Below are positions 41,931-49,868 of a stretch of 64,000 nucleotides of DNA, one piece after another. The first letter of the stretch is position 1. Every line of letters starts with the position of its first letter. The position numbers were made by a program, and so were the translations under genes. The DNA lies in contig NC_003155.5 of the NCBI RefSeq assembly GCF_000009765.2, forward strand, positions 7,254,001-7,318,000, written 5' to 3'. Under the pieces are notes generated by a model. It had not been told where the DNA came from and did not search any database. It saw only the letters and a list, made by a program, of their open reading frames with translations. This stretch comes from Streptomyces avermitilis MA-4680 = NBRC 14893 (GTDB lineage: Bacteria; Actinomycetota; Actinomycetes; Streptomycetales; Streptomycetaceae).

Positions 41931-42035
41931 CGCCTCGAACCCCCGCTCGGTTGATCACTCATTGGGAGTGACGGCGGAGGGGCACCGCCCACCGGCGTGT
42001 CGGTAGGCGGCTGGAGGAAGAAGGAGCTCGCCTTC

Positions 42036-43076
42036 GTGGCGTCCCACCGTCGACCCAAGCAGCCGAGCCGCACCCGTGTGACCGTGCTCACCACCGCCGC
42101 AGCGGCAGCAGTTGTCCTCAGCGCGAACGCCGCCAACGCCGCGCCGAGTGAGAAGCCGAGCAAGGACGAGGTCAAGTCCAAGGTCGACAAGCTCTACGAA
42201 GAGGCGGAGAAGGCCACCGAGAAGCTCAACGGGGCCAAGGAGAAGCAGGACAAGCTCGAGAAGCAGATCGGCACCCTCCAGGACAACGTGGCCCGCGGTC
42301 AGGAAGAGCTCAACAACCTGCGCGACGGCCTCGGTTCGCTGGCCAGTGCCCAGTACCGCACCGGCGGCATCGACCCCTCCGTCCAGCTCTTCCTCTCCTC
42401 GAACCCGGACGACTTCCTGGACAAGGCGTCCACGATGGACCAGCTGAGCAGTCAGCAGGTCGACGCGCTCAAGAAGATCCAGGAGAAGCAGCGCTCGCTG
42501 GCCCAGCAGCGCAAGGAAGCCTCCGAGAAGCTCGCGGACCTTGCCGACACCCGCACGGAGCTCAGCAAGAAGAAGAAGGAAGTCCAGGGCAAGCTCGCCG
42601 AGGCGCAGAAGGTTCTCAACACCCTGACCGCCAAGGAGAAGGCGGCCCTCGCCGCCGAGCAGAGCCGCGCCAGCCGCGCCAGCGAGCGCAGCGCCCTCGA
42701 CGACAGCGGTTCCGCCAAGCCCGCCTCCGGGCGCGCCGCGTCCGCGTACGCCGCCGCGCAGTCGAAGATCGGCTCGCCCTACGTCTACGGCGCCTCCGGC
42801 CCCTCCTCCTTCGACTGCTCGGGTCTGACCTCCTGGGCCTACGCGCAGGCCGGCGTCTCCATCCCCCGCACCTCGCAGGCGCAGGCCAACGCCGGTACCC
42901 GCATCTACTCGCAGAGCGACCTCCAGGTCGGCGACCTGGTCATCTTCTACGGCGACCAGCACCACGTCGGTTTCTACGCGGGCAACGGCCAGGTGCTGCA
43001 CGCCCCGCGTACCGGCACCGTCGTGCGCTACGAGGCGATCGGCAACATGCCGTTCCAGTTCGGCGTCCGCATCTGA
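42036..43076 (+). CDS. Secreted NlpC/P60 peptidoglycan endopeptidase (first copy)
   Basis: Cleaves peptide stems of peptidoglycan outside the cell, RipA/RipC-like. The 346-aa precursor has a Sec signal peptide (about 1-36, ending NAANAA), an N-terminal coiled coil (about 45-215), and a C-terminal NlpC/P60 domain with catalytic Cys261 in DCSGL and His in HHVGFYAG. GTG at 42036 follows AAGGAG at 42021-42026. A further in-frame GTG at 41997 is possible but lies in the leader. It is paralogous to the next gene. Confidence 0.92.
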   Translation: MASHRRPKQPSRTRVTVLTTAAAAAVVLSANAANAAPSEKPSKDEVKSKVDKLYEEAEKATEKLNGAKEKQDKLEKQIGTLQDNVARGQEELNNLRDGLGSLASAQYRTGGIDPSVQLFLSSNPDDFLDKASTMDQLSSQQVDALKKIQEKQRSLAQQRKEASEKLADLADTRTELSKKKKEVQGKLAEAQKVLNTLTAKEKAALAAEQSRASRASERSALDDSGSAKPASGRAASAYAAAQSKIGSPYVYGASGPSSFDCSGLTSWAYAQAGVSIPRTSQAQANAGTRIYSQSDLQVGDLVIFYGDQHHVGFYAGNGQVLHAPRTGTVVRYEAIGNMPFQFGVRI

Positions 43077-43152
43077 CACCCTTCGGGACCCGCTGAGGGC
43101 CCCCTCCCCGCGCCGCCCAATCGGGCGAATTGCGGTGACTCCCGCTGACCCC

Positions 43153-43188
43153 ACGCCCCGCCGATGACCTGCGTCAGAGGCGGGGCGT
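43153..43188 (+). terminator. Hairpin between the two NlpC/P60 genes
   Basis: ACGCCCCGCC (43153-43162) and GGCGGGGCGT (43179-43188) form a perfect 10-bp stem, with an inner TGAC-CTGC-GTCA pairing. It lies 77 bp after the first NlpC/P60 stop. No T-run. Confidence 0.7.
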
Positions 43189-43213
43189 CGGCGTTGTGCG
43201 CCGGTCGGGGCCT

Positions 43214-43243
43214 TTGGCCGGAGTGTGATCGCACGGCTACTGT
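43214..43243 (+). promoter_or_regulatory. Candidate promoter of the second NlpC/P60 gene
   Basis: TTGGCC (43214-43219), 18-nt spacer, TACTGT (43238-43243). Plausible, about 55 bp before the start. Confidence 0.4.
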
Positions 43244-43299
43244 CTGCCGCGTTTCCCCCAACTCCGGGGGTCCGTCAGCGGAAGGGAGTGCGGCTACAC

Positions 43300-44313
43300 G
43301 TGGGGTCCCATCGCCGCCTTGCACCGTCCGGCTTCAACCGGGGCGCCGGTGCCGCGGTCTGCGCACTGTCCACCGCGGCAGCGGCACTCGGCGCCGTACC
43401 GGCCGACGCCGCCCCGCACGACGACACCCGGGCCCGGGTGGACCGCCTGTACGAGGAGGCCGAACGGGCCACCGAGGCGTACAACAAGGCCGACGAGCGC
43501 GCCGACGTCCTGCGCGAGCAGGTGTCGCAGGCGCAGGACGAGATCGCCCGGCAGCAGGAGCGCATCAACACCATGCGGGACGCGCTCGGTTCGCTCGCCG
43601 GCGCCCAGTACCGCTCCGGCGGCCTGGACCCCTCGCTCGCCCTGCTCTTCTCCGACAACCCGGACGACTATCTTGACCGGGCCGCCGCGCTCCATCGCGT
43701 CAGCGCCCGTCAGGCGACCCGGTTGAAGGACTTCCAGCACGCCATGCGTGACGTCGCCCAGGAGCGCGCGGAGGCCGCGGGCCGGCTGGCCGAGCTGGAG
43801 AAGAGCCGCAAGGCCGTCGCCCGGCACAAGCGGACCGTCGAGCAGAAGCTGGCGGCGGCGCGCCGGCTGCTCAACGCGCTGCCGGACGCCCAGCGCGCCG
43901 CCTTCGAACGGGCGTCGCGGGCCGGTCGCTCCGGCATGCCCGACCTCACCGGTGTCCTCGCGCCGGGCGGTCGCGCGGGGGCCGCCGTCGCCGCGGCCCG
44001 CTCCGCGCTCGGCCGCCCGTATGTGTGGGGCGCCAACGGGCCCGGCGGCTTCGACTGTTCGGGACTGATGCAGTGGGCGTACGCGCAGGCCGGCGTCGGT
44101 CTGCCGCGCACCTCGCAGGAGCAGCGGTACGCCGGCCGGCAGGTGCCGCTCTCCCAGGCGCAGCCCGGCGATCTGGTCGTGTACCGGTCGGATGCCGGCC
44201 ATGTCGGGATGTACGTCGGCAACGGCCAGGTGATCCACGCGCCGTACCCGGGGGCGCCGGTGCGCTACGACCCGGTCGGAATGATGCCGGTCTCGTCCGT
44301 CACGAGGCCCTGA
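43300..44313 (+). CDS. Secreted NlpC/P60 peptidoglycan endopeptidase (second copy)
   Basis: A 337-aa paralogue of the preceding gene with the same layout: signal peptide (ending AVPADAAP), coiled coil (about 40-200), NlpC/P60 domain with catalytic Cys253 in DCSGLMQWAYAQAG and His in GHVGMYVG. The starts align (VASHRR in copy 1, VGSHRR here), which supports GTG at 43300 over the GTG at 43288; AAGGGAG lies 11 nt upstream. The pair arose by tandem duplication. M. tuberculosis has a related gene, Rv2190c, at this locus. Confidence 0.92.
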   Translation: MGSHRRLAPSGFNRGAGAAVCALSTAAAALGAVPADAAPHDDTRARVDRLYEEAERATEAYNKADERADVLREQVSQAQDEIARQQERINTMRDALGSLAGAQYRSGGLDPSLALLFSDNPDDYLDRAAALHRVSARQATRLKDFQHAMRDVAQERAEAAGRLAELEKSRKAVARHKRTVEQKLAAARRLLNALPDAQRAAFERASRAGRSGMPDLTGVLAPGGRAGAAVAAARSALGRPYVWGANGPGGFDCSGLMQWAYAQAGVGLPRTSQEQRYAGRQVPLSQAQPGDLVVYRSDAGHVGMYVGNGQVIHAPYPGAPVRYDPVGMMPVSSVTRP

Positions 44314-44322
44314 ACCGCCGCG

Positions 44323-44328
44323 TACGAT
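44323..44328 (+). promoter_or_regulatory. -10 element suggesting a leaderless transcript
   Basis: TACGAT followed by 7 nt and then the GTG of the lipoprotein gene at 44336, with no ribosome site. This spacing fits a transcript starting at or next to the start codon. No strong -35. Confidence 0.4.
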
Positions 44329-44335
44329 CGGAAAC

Positions 44336-45556
44336 GTGGCTGGTCGAGGGCGTACGTCAGGGGTGCTGGCGAGCTGTCTGCTGCTGCTTGCCGCCCTGGT
44401 CGGCTGCGGTGGCCGGCCCGCGCGGGACGCCTCGGCGGCCGAGGTGCAGCGGGTGCTCGACCGGCGGGCCGCGGCGGTGCTGCACCGGGACCGGTCCGCG
44501 TTCCTCGCGACCGAGTCGCCCGTCGCCCCGGCCGCCGGCCAACTCGCCACGGGCGCCGAGGAGTTCGGCAACCTCCGCGGTGTCCCGCTGGCTTCCTGGT
44601 CGTACCGCGTCACCGCCTTCCACCGCTCCGGCGAGCGGGCCACGGCCACCGCCGAACTCCACTACCGCCTCAAGGGATACGACCGTGCGCCCGTCACGGC
44701 CGGCCGCATGCTGCGCCTGACCCGCGGCGACGGCGGGTGGTACGTGGTGTCCGACGAGCCCGCGAAGAAGTCCAGCGAGCAGCTGTGGGAGCAGGGGGCC
44801 GTGCGGATCGTCCGCGGTGAGCACAGCCTCGTCCTCGGTGTCGGGCAGCCGGACTCGGTGCTGCGGGGTTACGCGAACCTGGCGGACCGTGCCGTGCCCG
44901 CCGCCTCCCAGGCGTGGGGCGCCGACTGGGCGGGGCGGGTGGTGGTGCTCGTACCGAAGTCGCTGGACGGGATGGCGGGGCTGCTCGGCGCGCCGGCGTC
45001 CGGGTACCGGGGGATCGCGGCGGTCACCACCGGGGAGGCGGGCGGTGCGGCGAAGGCCCCGGCGGACCGGATCGTCGTCAACCCCGACGCGTACGGCGTG
45101 CTCGGCGACTTCGGCAGGCAGGTCGTCCTCACCCACGAGGCCACCCATGTCGCCACCCGCGCCCACACCACGGCGGCCACGCCCCTGTGGCTCTCCGAGG
45201 GCTACGCGGACTGGGTCGGCTACCGCGGCTCGGGGCGCACGGCGGCGCAGATCGCCCCGGAGCTGGACCGGGCCGTGCGGGAGGGGCAGCTGCCGGCCGC
45301 TCTGCCGGCCGACGCGGACTTCGGCTTCAGCGGGGACGCGGGGAAGCTGGCGAAGGCGTACGAGGGCGGCTGGATGGCCTGCCGGATGATCGCGGACCAC
45401 TGGGGAGAGGTCCGGCTCGACGACTTCTACCGGGCCGTGGGGGACCACCGGAAGCGGGCGGGAGCGGTCGAGGGCGCCCTGAAGGACGTACTCGGCACGA
45501 CGCCGCGGAAGTTCACCGCGCAGTGGCGGGCCTATCTGAAGGCTCAGCTCGGCTGA
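44336..45556 (+). CDS. Lipoprotein with gluzincin-type metallopeptidase domain
   Basis: A 406-aa precursor with a lipoprotein signal (LVGCGG, lipid Cys near residue 24), an NTF2/tim-barrel-like N-terminal domain (about 35-145, WYVVSDE) and a C-terminal metallopeptidase-like domain (about 150-400). The zinc motif HEATH (His267-Glu268, His271) is followed about 18 residues later by LSEGYADW, whose Glu would be the third ligand, the gluzincin (MA clan) pattern. Substrate unknown. It lies 22 bp after the NlpC/P60 gene, so cell-wall function is possible by context. GTG 44336; no ribosome site. Confidence 0.82.
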   Translation: MAGRGRTSGVLASCLLLLAALVGCGGRPARDASAAEVQRVLDRRAAAVLHRDRSAFLATESPVAPAAGQLATGAEEFGNLRGVPLASWSYRVTAFHRSGERATATAELHYRLKGYDRAPVTAGRMLRLTRGDGGWYVVSDEPAKKSSEQLWEQGAVRIVRGEHSLVLGVGQPDSVLRGYANLADRAVPAASQAWGADWAGRVVVLVPKSLDGMAGLLGAPASGYRGIAAVTTGEAGGAAKAPADRIVVNPDAYGVLGDFGRQVVLTHEATHVATRAHTTAATPLWLSEGYADWVGYRGSGRTAAQIAPELDRAVREGQLPAALPADADFGFSGDAGKLAKAYEGGWMACRMIADHWGEVRLDDFYRAVGDHRKRAGAVEGALKDVLGTTPRKFTAQWRAYLKAQLG

Positions 45557-45675
45557 TCCCGTCCGATGGCCCGGCCCGGCCGATCCGGCGACGACAGCTC
45601 CAGTACCGGGTCGGCTCCTTCTTGTCGTCGTCGTACCTTGCCGTCGTCGTACGAGAATGATACCTCTAATCGGGC

Positions 45676-45692
45676 TACCTCGAATCGAGATA
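45676..45692. promoter_or_regulatory. Operator-like palindrome before the MATE gene
   Basis: TACCTCGAATCGAGATA, a 17-bp near-perfect palindrome (arms TAcCTCGA / TCGAGaTA around one A), about 48 bp upstream of the MATE start. It resembles MarR-type sites that flank drug-efflux genes. A half-site-like TACCTC lies 15 bp upstream. No adjacent regulator gene. Confidence 0.5.
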
Positions 45693-45740
45693 CCGCCCTG
45701 AGGGAGCTCACGTCGAGGCAGCTCTCATCGAGGGGGTCCC

Positions 45741-47087
45741 ATGAACGCCCACCGCGCCCAACTGATCTCGCTCGCCCGCCCCGTCTACTTCTCGCTGCTG
45801 GCCTCCGTGGCCGCCGGGATCATCAACACCGTCTGGGTCTCCCGGCTCGGCGGCCCGGCCGTGGCCGCCGTGGCCGTCGCCACCAACACCGAGAACGTGC
45901 TGCTCGGAGTCGCCCTGGTCTTCGCCTCCGGTACGACCGTCCTGGTCGCGCACGCCAGGGGAGCGCAGGACCCCGGCGCGGTGCGGGCGGCCGTGCGCGG
46001 GGGATGGGCGCTGTGCGCGGTGGTCACGCCGGTGGTCGCCGGCTGCGGATATCTGCTGCGCGAGCCGCTCGCCCGGCTGGTGCTGGGCGGCGAGGGCCCG
46101 GCCCTGCCCCTCGCCGTCGGCTACTTCGCGATCTCCCTGCCGGGCATCACCGTCTTCTACGCGCAGAACCTCGTCGACGGCATCCTCAAGGGCGCCGGCG
46201 ACACCCGCACCCCGATGCGCCTCGCCCTGCTTGCCAACGGGCTGATCCTGGCCCTCGACCCGTTGCTCATCCACCGGTACGGCGTCCGGGGCGCCGCCGT
46301 CTCCACGGTGCTGTGCCGCTGCGCCGCGCTCGGCGTGGGTCTGCTCGCCCTGCGCCGCAACGCGCTGCTCCGCGGGGCCGCGGCCGTCCGGCCCGCCGAG
46401 GCCACCGGCGCCGCCCTGCGCCGGACCCTGAGCACCGGCCTGCCCATGTCCGCCGACTTCACCGTGCGCCAGGGCGGGGCGCTGGTGCTCGTCGCGATCG
46501 TGGCCCGGCTCGGGGTGACCGCCGTGGCCGCGTACTCGATCGCGTACAAGGTGATGTACGTCGCCACCATGGCCTTCTACGCGGTGCGCCAGGCCGCCTC
46601 GATCCACACGGCGCACACGCGAGGCGCGGACCGACGGGCGTCCTCCCGCTCGGCCGGAGCCGGGAGCGGGGGAGAGCGGCGGGCCATCGGGCGGCAGGCC
46701 GTCGTCGTCTCGGGGACGGTGGGACTGCTCGCCTCGGCCCTGCTCTGCGTGCTCGCCCCCTGGGTCATGCGCGCCTTCGGCGCCGGGCCCGAGGTCGCGC
46801 ACCAGGGCGTGCTCTTTCTGCGCTGCGTCGGGCCCTATCTGCTGCTGATGGCCTGCTTCATCGCGCTCGGCGGGGTCTTCGAGGGGAGCGGGGGCGCTCC
46901 TGTGCTGCTGCGGGTGACGCTGCTCGGCACGGCGGTCCAGCTTCCGCTCGCGTACGCCCTGTCAGGGCTCGGGCTGCCCGGGATCTGTCTGGCCCTGGCG
47001 CTGGCCATGGTGGTGCAGTGCGCCGCGCTCCTGCCCGGCGTGCGCCGTCAGGAGGACGCCAGGGACTCCCTGGTGCGGGTGGCCTGA
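45741..47087 (+). CDS. MATE-family multidrug efflux transporter
   Basis: A 448-aa membrane protein with about twelve helices in two related halves, of the DinF/NorM type: LARPVYFSLLASVAAGIINTVWVSRLGG at the start (positions about 10-37), FVDGILKGAGDTRTP-like NLVDGILKGAGDTRTP near residue 142, and the second-half TLSTGLPMSADFTVRQ near residue 233. A Ser/Arg/Gly-rich loop (about 295-318) links helices. Exports cationic drugs or metabolites using Na+ or H+; substrate unknown. GAGGGGG precedes ATG 45741. The 3' end overlaps the convergent GT87 gene by 40 bp. Confidence 0.87.
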   Translation: MNAHRAQLISLARPVYFSLLASVAAGIINTVWVSRLGGPAVAAVAVATNTENVLLGVALVFASGTTVLVAHARGAQDPGAVRAAVRGGWALCAVVTPVVAGCGYLLREPLARLVLGGEGPALPLAVGYFAISLPGITVFYAQNLVDGILKGAGDTRTPMRLALLANGLILALDPLLIHRYGVRGAAVSTVLCRCAALGVGLLALRRNALLRGAAAVRPAEATGAALRRTLSTGLPMSADFTVRQGGALVLVAIVARLGVTAVAAYSIAYKVMYVATMAFYAVRQAASIHTAHTRGADRRASSRSAGAGSGGERRAIGRQAVVVSGTVGLLASALLCVLAPWVMRAFGAGPEVAHQGVLFLRCVGPYLLLMACFIALGGVFEGSGGAPVLLRVTLLGTAVQLPLAYALSGLGLPGICLALALAMVVQCAALLPGVRRQEDARDSLVRVA

Positions 47088-48280
47088 CCGGGCACCGTGG
47101 GGACCGGCGGCAGGACCGTGCCGCGCCACAGTTCCAGGGCGGCCGTCAGCGCGGCGGCCATCAGGAGGCCGTTGCGCGCGAACAGCAGTGTGATGCCCAT
47201 CCAGTCGCTGCCGACCACGTGCGAGAACCAGACGGGGAACTCCAGCACGGTCACGAAGCACGCGGCGAGGACCAGCCCGCCGGGCACGGTCATGCGGCTG
47301 CCCCGGAAGCACAGACAGACCGCGGCGAGCCCGACCAGCCACACCATGTACTGCGGGCTGATCACCCGGCTCGTGGCGGTGAACATCAGCACCGCCGTGA
47401 ACGCCGCGTCCGCGAGCGTGTGCGCCAGGAACCGCTTGGCGCGCAGCCGCCACAGCAGCAGCCAGCCGAAGGCGACCGCGGTCAGGAACAGGGCCGCGGT
47501 GCTCACCGCGCCGACATACGGGCCCAGGAACTCCACCGAGCCGTAGTTGAGCAGCACCTGGCCGTTCCAGCCGAAGTGCCGGGCGACATGGAAGACCAGG
47601 GAGCCCAGCGACTCCACCTCGGTGCCCCGCTCGCGCTGGAAGGTCAGGAAGGCGAAGGCGCCGGGCATGGCCAGGGCGAAGAGGGAGGCGACCGCGACGA
47701 CGGTCACCGTCGCCGAGGCCCAGACCCGGCGTCTGGCGGCGCCCACCAGCAGCAGTACCGGCCACACCTTCAGCAGCGCCCCGAAGCCGATCAGCGCCCC
47801 CGTCACGCGCGGATGCCGGGCCCCCGCGAGCAGTGCGGCGACCGCGACCGCGGTGACCATCACGTCGTAGCGGGCGTACACGGTCGGGCCGAGCAGGGCG
47901 ACGCCCACCACCCACACCCAGGCGCCGCGCAGCGTCCTGCCCGGGCGCAGGCCCGTGTACTGGAGCAGACAGAAGACCGCCAGGTCGGCGAGGAAGGCCA
48001 GGACGAAGAACGCCGACGCGTAGTCGAGGAAGGGCAGCAGGGCGGGGGAGAGGATGGCGAGCGCGGCGGCGGGCGGGTACTGCCAGGTGACGTCGTCGAG
48101 CGGGAAGGTGCCGGTGCGCAGGGTCTCGTACCAGCCCTGGTAGATCACCGAGACGTCGCCGGTGACGTCCGGGCCCGGGAAGACGAACACCTTGAAGACG
48201 AACAGCAGCAGCGCCAGCCTGGTCAGGCCCCAGGAGGCCAGGAGCCAGGCCGGGAACCTTCTCGTGCCCGCGATGTCCAC
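47048..48280 (-). CDS. GT87 polyprenyl-phosphomannose-dependent mannosyltransferase
   Basis: A 410-aa integral membrane glycosyltransferase with about ten helices, of the DUF2029/GT87 type that uses polyprenyl-phosphate mannose on the outer face. Features: an acidic pair in FPGPDVTGDVSVIYQGWYETL in the first loop (about 30-50, likely catalytic Asp), TWQYPPAAA, YARYDVMVTAV, LLKVWPVLL, and RVISPQYMVWL near the C-terminus. M. tuberculosis has a GT87 gene (Rv2181) in the same neighbourhood, acting on mannolipids. The GTG at 48280 has AGGGG 7 nt upstream. It is divergent from the PimB'-type gene. Confidence 0.85.
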   Translation of the reverse strand: MDIAGTRRFPAWLLASWGLTRLALLLFVFKVFVFPGPDVTGDVSVIYQGWYETLRTGTFPLDDVTWQYPPAAALAILSPALLPFLDYASAFFVLAFLADLAVFCLLQYTGLRPGRTLRGAWVWVVGVALLGPTVYARYDVMVTAVAVAALLAGARHPRVTGALIGFGALLKVWPVLLLVGAARRRVWASATVTVVAVASLFALAMPGAFAFLTFQRERGTEVESLGSLVFHVARHFGWNGQVLLNYGSVEFLGPYVGAVSTAALFLTAVAFGWLLLWRLRAKRFLAHTLADAAFTAVLMFTATSRVISPQYMVWLVGLAAVCLCFRGSRMTVPGGLVLAACFVTVLEFPVWFSHVVGSDWMGITLLFARNGLLMAAALTAALELWRGTVLPPVPTVPGQATRTRESLASS

Positions 48281-48442
48281 CTTTGCGCCCCTGTCCGTGT
48301 CCTTCTCGTGCTTCTCGAAGCTACCCGCTGCCTCTCGTGCGGGCGGCCATGATCTCCCGGAGGGCTGTGCGAGAGCCGTGAAGCACGGCCGGGGGGAGCT
48401 GTGAGTACCACGCGTGGACGGGTTCGGTACTGTCGACCTGCG

Positions 48443-49585
48443 ATGCACAAGACCTTGATCGTGACCAACGACTTCCCGCCCCGGCCCGGCGGGATCCAGG
48501 CGTTCCTGCACAACATGGCGCTGCGCCTGGACCCCGAGCGGCTGGTCGTCTACGCCTCCACGTGGAAGCGCGGCCGCGAGGGCGTCGAGGCGACGGCTGC
48601 CTTCGACGCCGAGCAGCCCTTCACCGTCGTACGCGACCGCACCACGATGCTGCTGCCGACGCCGGGCGCCACCCGGCGGGCCGTCGGGCTGCTGCGGGAG
48701 CACGGCTGTACGTCGGTGTGGTTCGGTGCGGCGGCTCCGCTCGGTCTGATGGCGCCCGCGTTGCGCAGGGCGGGCGCCGAGCGGCTGGTGGCCACCACGC
48801 ACGGGCACGAGGCCGGCTGGGCTCAGCTGCCCGCCTCGCGTCAGCTGCTGCGCAGGATCGGCGAGTCCACGGACACGATCACCTATCTCGGCGAGTACAC
48901 GCGCTCGCGGATCGCCGCCGCGCTGACGCCGGAAGCGGCCGGCAGGATGGTCCAGCTGCCGCCCGGCGTCGACGAGAAGACCTTCCACCCCGGCTCGGGC
49001 GGCGCCGAGGTCCGCGCCCGGCTCGGGCTCACCGACCGTCCGGTGGTCGTCTGTGTCTCGCGGCTCGTTCCCCGCAAGGGTCAGGACACGCTGATCCTCG
49101 CCATGCCGCACATCCTCGCCAAGGAGCCGGAGGCCGTCCTGCTGATCGTCGGCGGCGGGCCGTACGAGAAGGAGCTGCGCAGGCTCGCGGACGAGACCGG
49201 GGTCGCCGGCTCGGTCCGCTTCACCGGGGCCGTGCCCTGGTCGGAGCTGCCCGCCCACTACGGGGCGGGGGACGTGTTCGCGATGCCGTGCCGTACGCGC
49301 CGGGGCGGGCTCGATGTCGAAGGGCTCGGGATCGTCTATCTGGAGGCGTCCGCGACCGGGCTGCCCGTGGTCGCGGGCGACTCCGGCGGGGCGCCCGACG
49401 CGGTGCTCGACGGCGAGACCGGCTGGGTGGTGCGCGGCGGCTCCCCGGAAGCGGCCGCCGACCGCGTCGTCACGCTCCTCGGCGACCCCGAGCTGCGCCG
49501 CCGCATGGGCGAGCGGGGCCGCGAGTGGGTCGAGGAGAAGTGGCGCTGGGACCTGCTGGCGGAGAAGCTCAAGACCCTGCTCTGA
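48443..49585 (+). CDS. pimB: GDP-mannose-dependent phosphatidylinositol mannoside mannosyltransferase (PimB')
   Basis: Adds the second mannose to phosphatidylinositol monomannoside on the cytosolic membrane face. The 380-aa GT4 enzyme begins MHKTLIVTNDFPPRPGGIQ, with THGHEAGW near residue 118, VSRLVPRKGQDTLI near residue 205, and EGLGIVYLEASATGLPVVAG near residue 294 (the Glu-x7-Glu region). These closely match M. tuberculosis PimB' (Rv2188c) as I remember it. The ATG at 48443 follows TACTGT (48428-48433) by 9 nt with no ribosome site, suggesting a near-leaderless transcript. It is the key PIM gene of this window. Confidence 0.9.
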   Translation: MHKTLIVTNDFPPRPGGIQAFLHNMALRLDPERLVVYASTWKRGREGVEATAAFDAEQPFTVVRDRTTMLLPTPGATRRAVGLLREHGCTSVWFGAAAPLGLMAPALRRAGAERLVATTHGHEAGWAQLPASRQLLRRIGESTDTITYLGEYTRSRIAAALTPEAAGRMVQLPPGVDEKTFHPGSGGAEVRARLGLTDRPVVVCVSRLVPRKGQDTLILAMPHILAKEPEAVLLIVGGGPYEKELRRLADETGVAGSVRFTGAVPWSELPAHYGAGDVFAMPCRTRRGGLDVEGLGIVYLEASATGLPVVAGDSGGAPDAVLDGETGWVVRGGSPEAAADRVVTLLGDPELRRRMGERGREWVEEKWRWDLLAEKLKTLL

Positions 49586-49646
49586 GACGAGCACAGGATT
49601 CCCCTCCGCGCGGCGCACACCGCTGCCCGGGACGCGGGCCCCTGCG

Positions 49647-49769
49647 GTCGGCGCGGTGCACATCGCCGCTCGGGGCGCGCCCAGGCCCCTGCCTCGGGGT
49701 GAGCGTATGACTCTGCGTCGGCGCGGTGCGCATCGCCGCTCGGGGCGCGCCCAGGCCCCGGCTTCGGGG
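49647..49769. repeat. Direct repeat, about 53 bp, two copies
   Basis: Copies at 49647-49699 and 49717-49769 differ at about three positions and are 70 bp apart start to start. A shorter related copy lies just upstream (49611-49640). Further GGGGCGCGCCCAG units follow. It fills the gap between the PimB'-type and cholesterol oxidase genes. Confidence 0.7.
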
Positions 49770-49853
49770 CGCGCCCAGCCCCCGCCTCGACGCGGCCCCA
49801 AATCGGTGCCCCAAAGCGTGCCGTGACCCTAGGCGGAACGGAATAATCCGCCC

Positions 49854-49868
49854 ATGCTGCGCGCATGA
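49854..49868 (+). CDS. Possible 4-codon upstream ORF
   Basis: ATG CTG CGC GCA TGA, whose stop overlaps the cholesterol oxidase ATG (49865) as ATGA. It could initiate translation for coupling. Support is positional only. Confidence 0.25.
   Translation: MLRA

Noticed and set aside
41931..42035. ydaO/yuaA c-di-AMP riboswitch before the first NlpC/P60 gene
   Set aside because: Such riboswitches precede some Streptomyces hydrolase genes, but the leader here is only about 100 nt and lacks the conserved GGG...GACGGCGGGGACCC-type blocks.
45566..48352. A 928-codon plus-strand frame over the MATE and GT87 genes
   Set aside because: It spans two real genes in wrong frames and is Arg/Gly/Ala-rich without domains.
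49647..49769. CRISPR-like array before choA
   Set aside because: Only two 53-bp copies, without regular unique spacers and with GC-biased sequence; no cas genes nearby.
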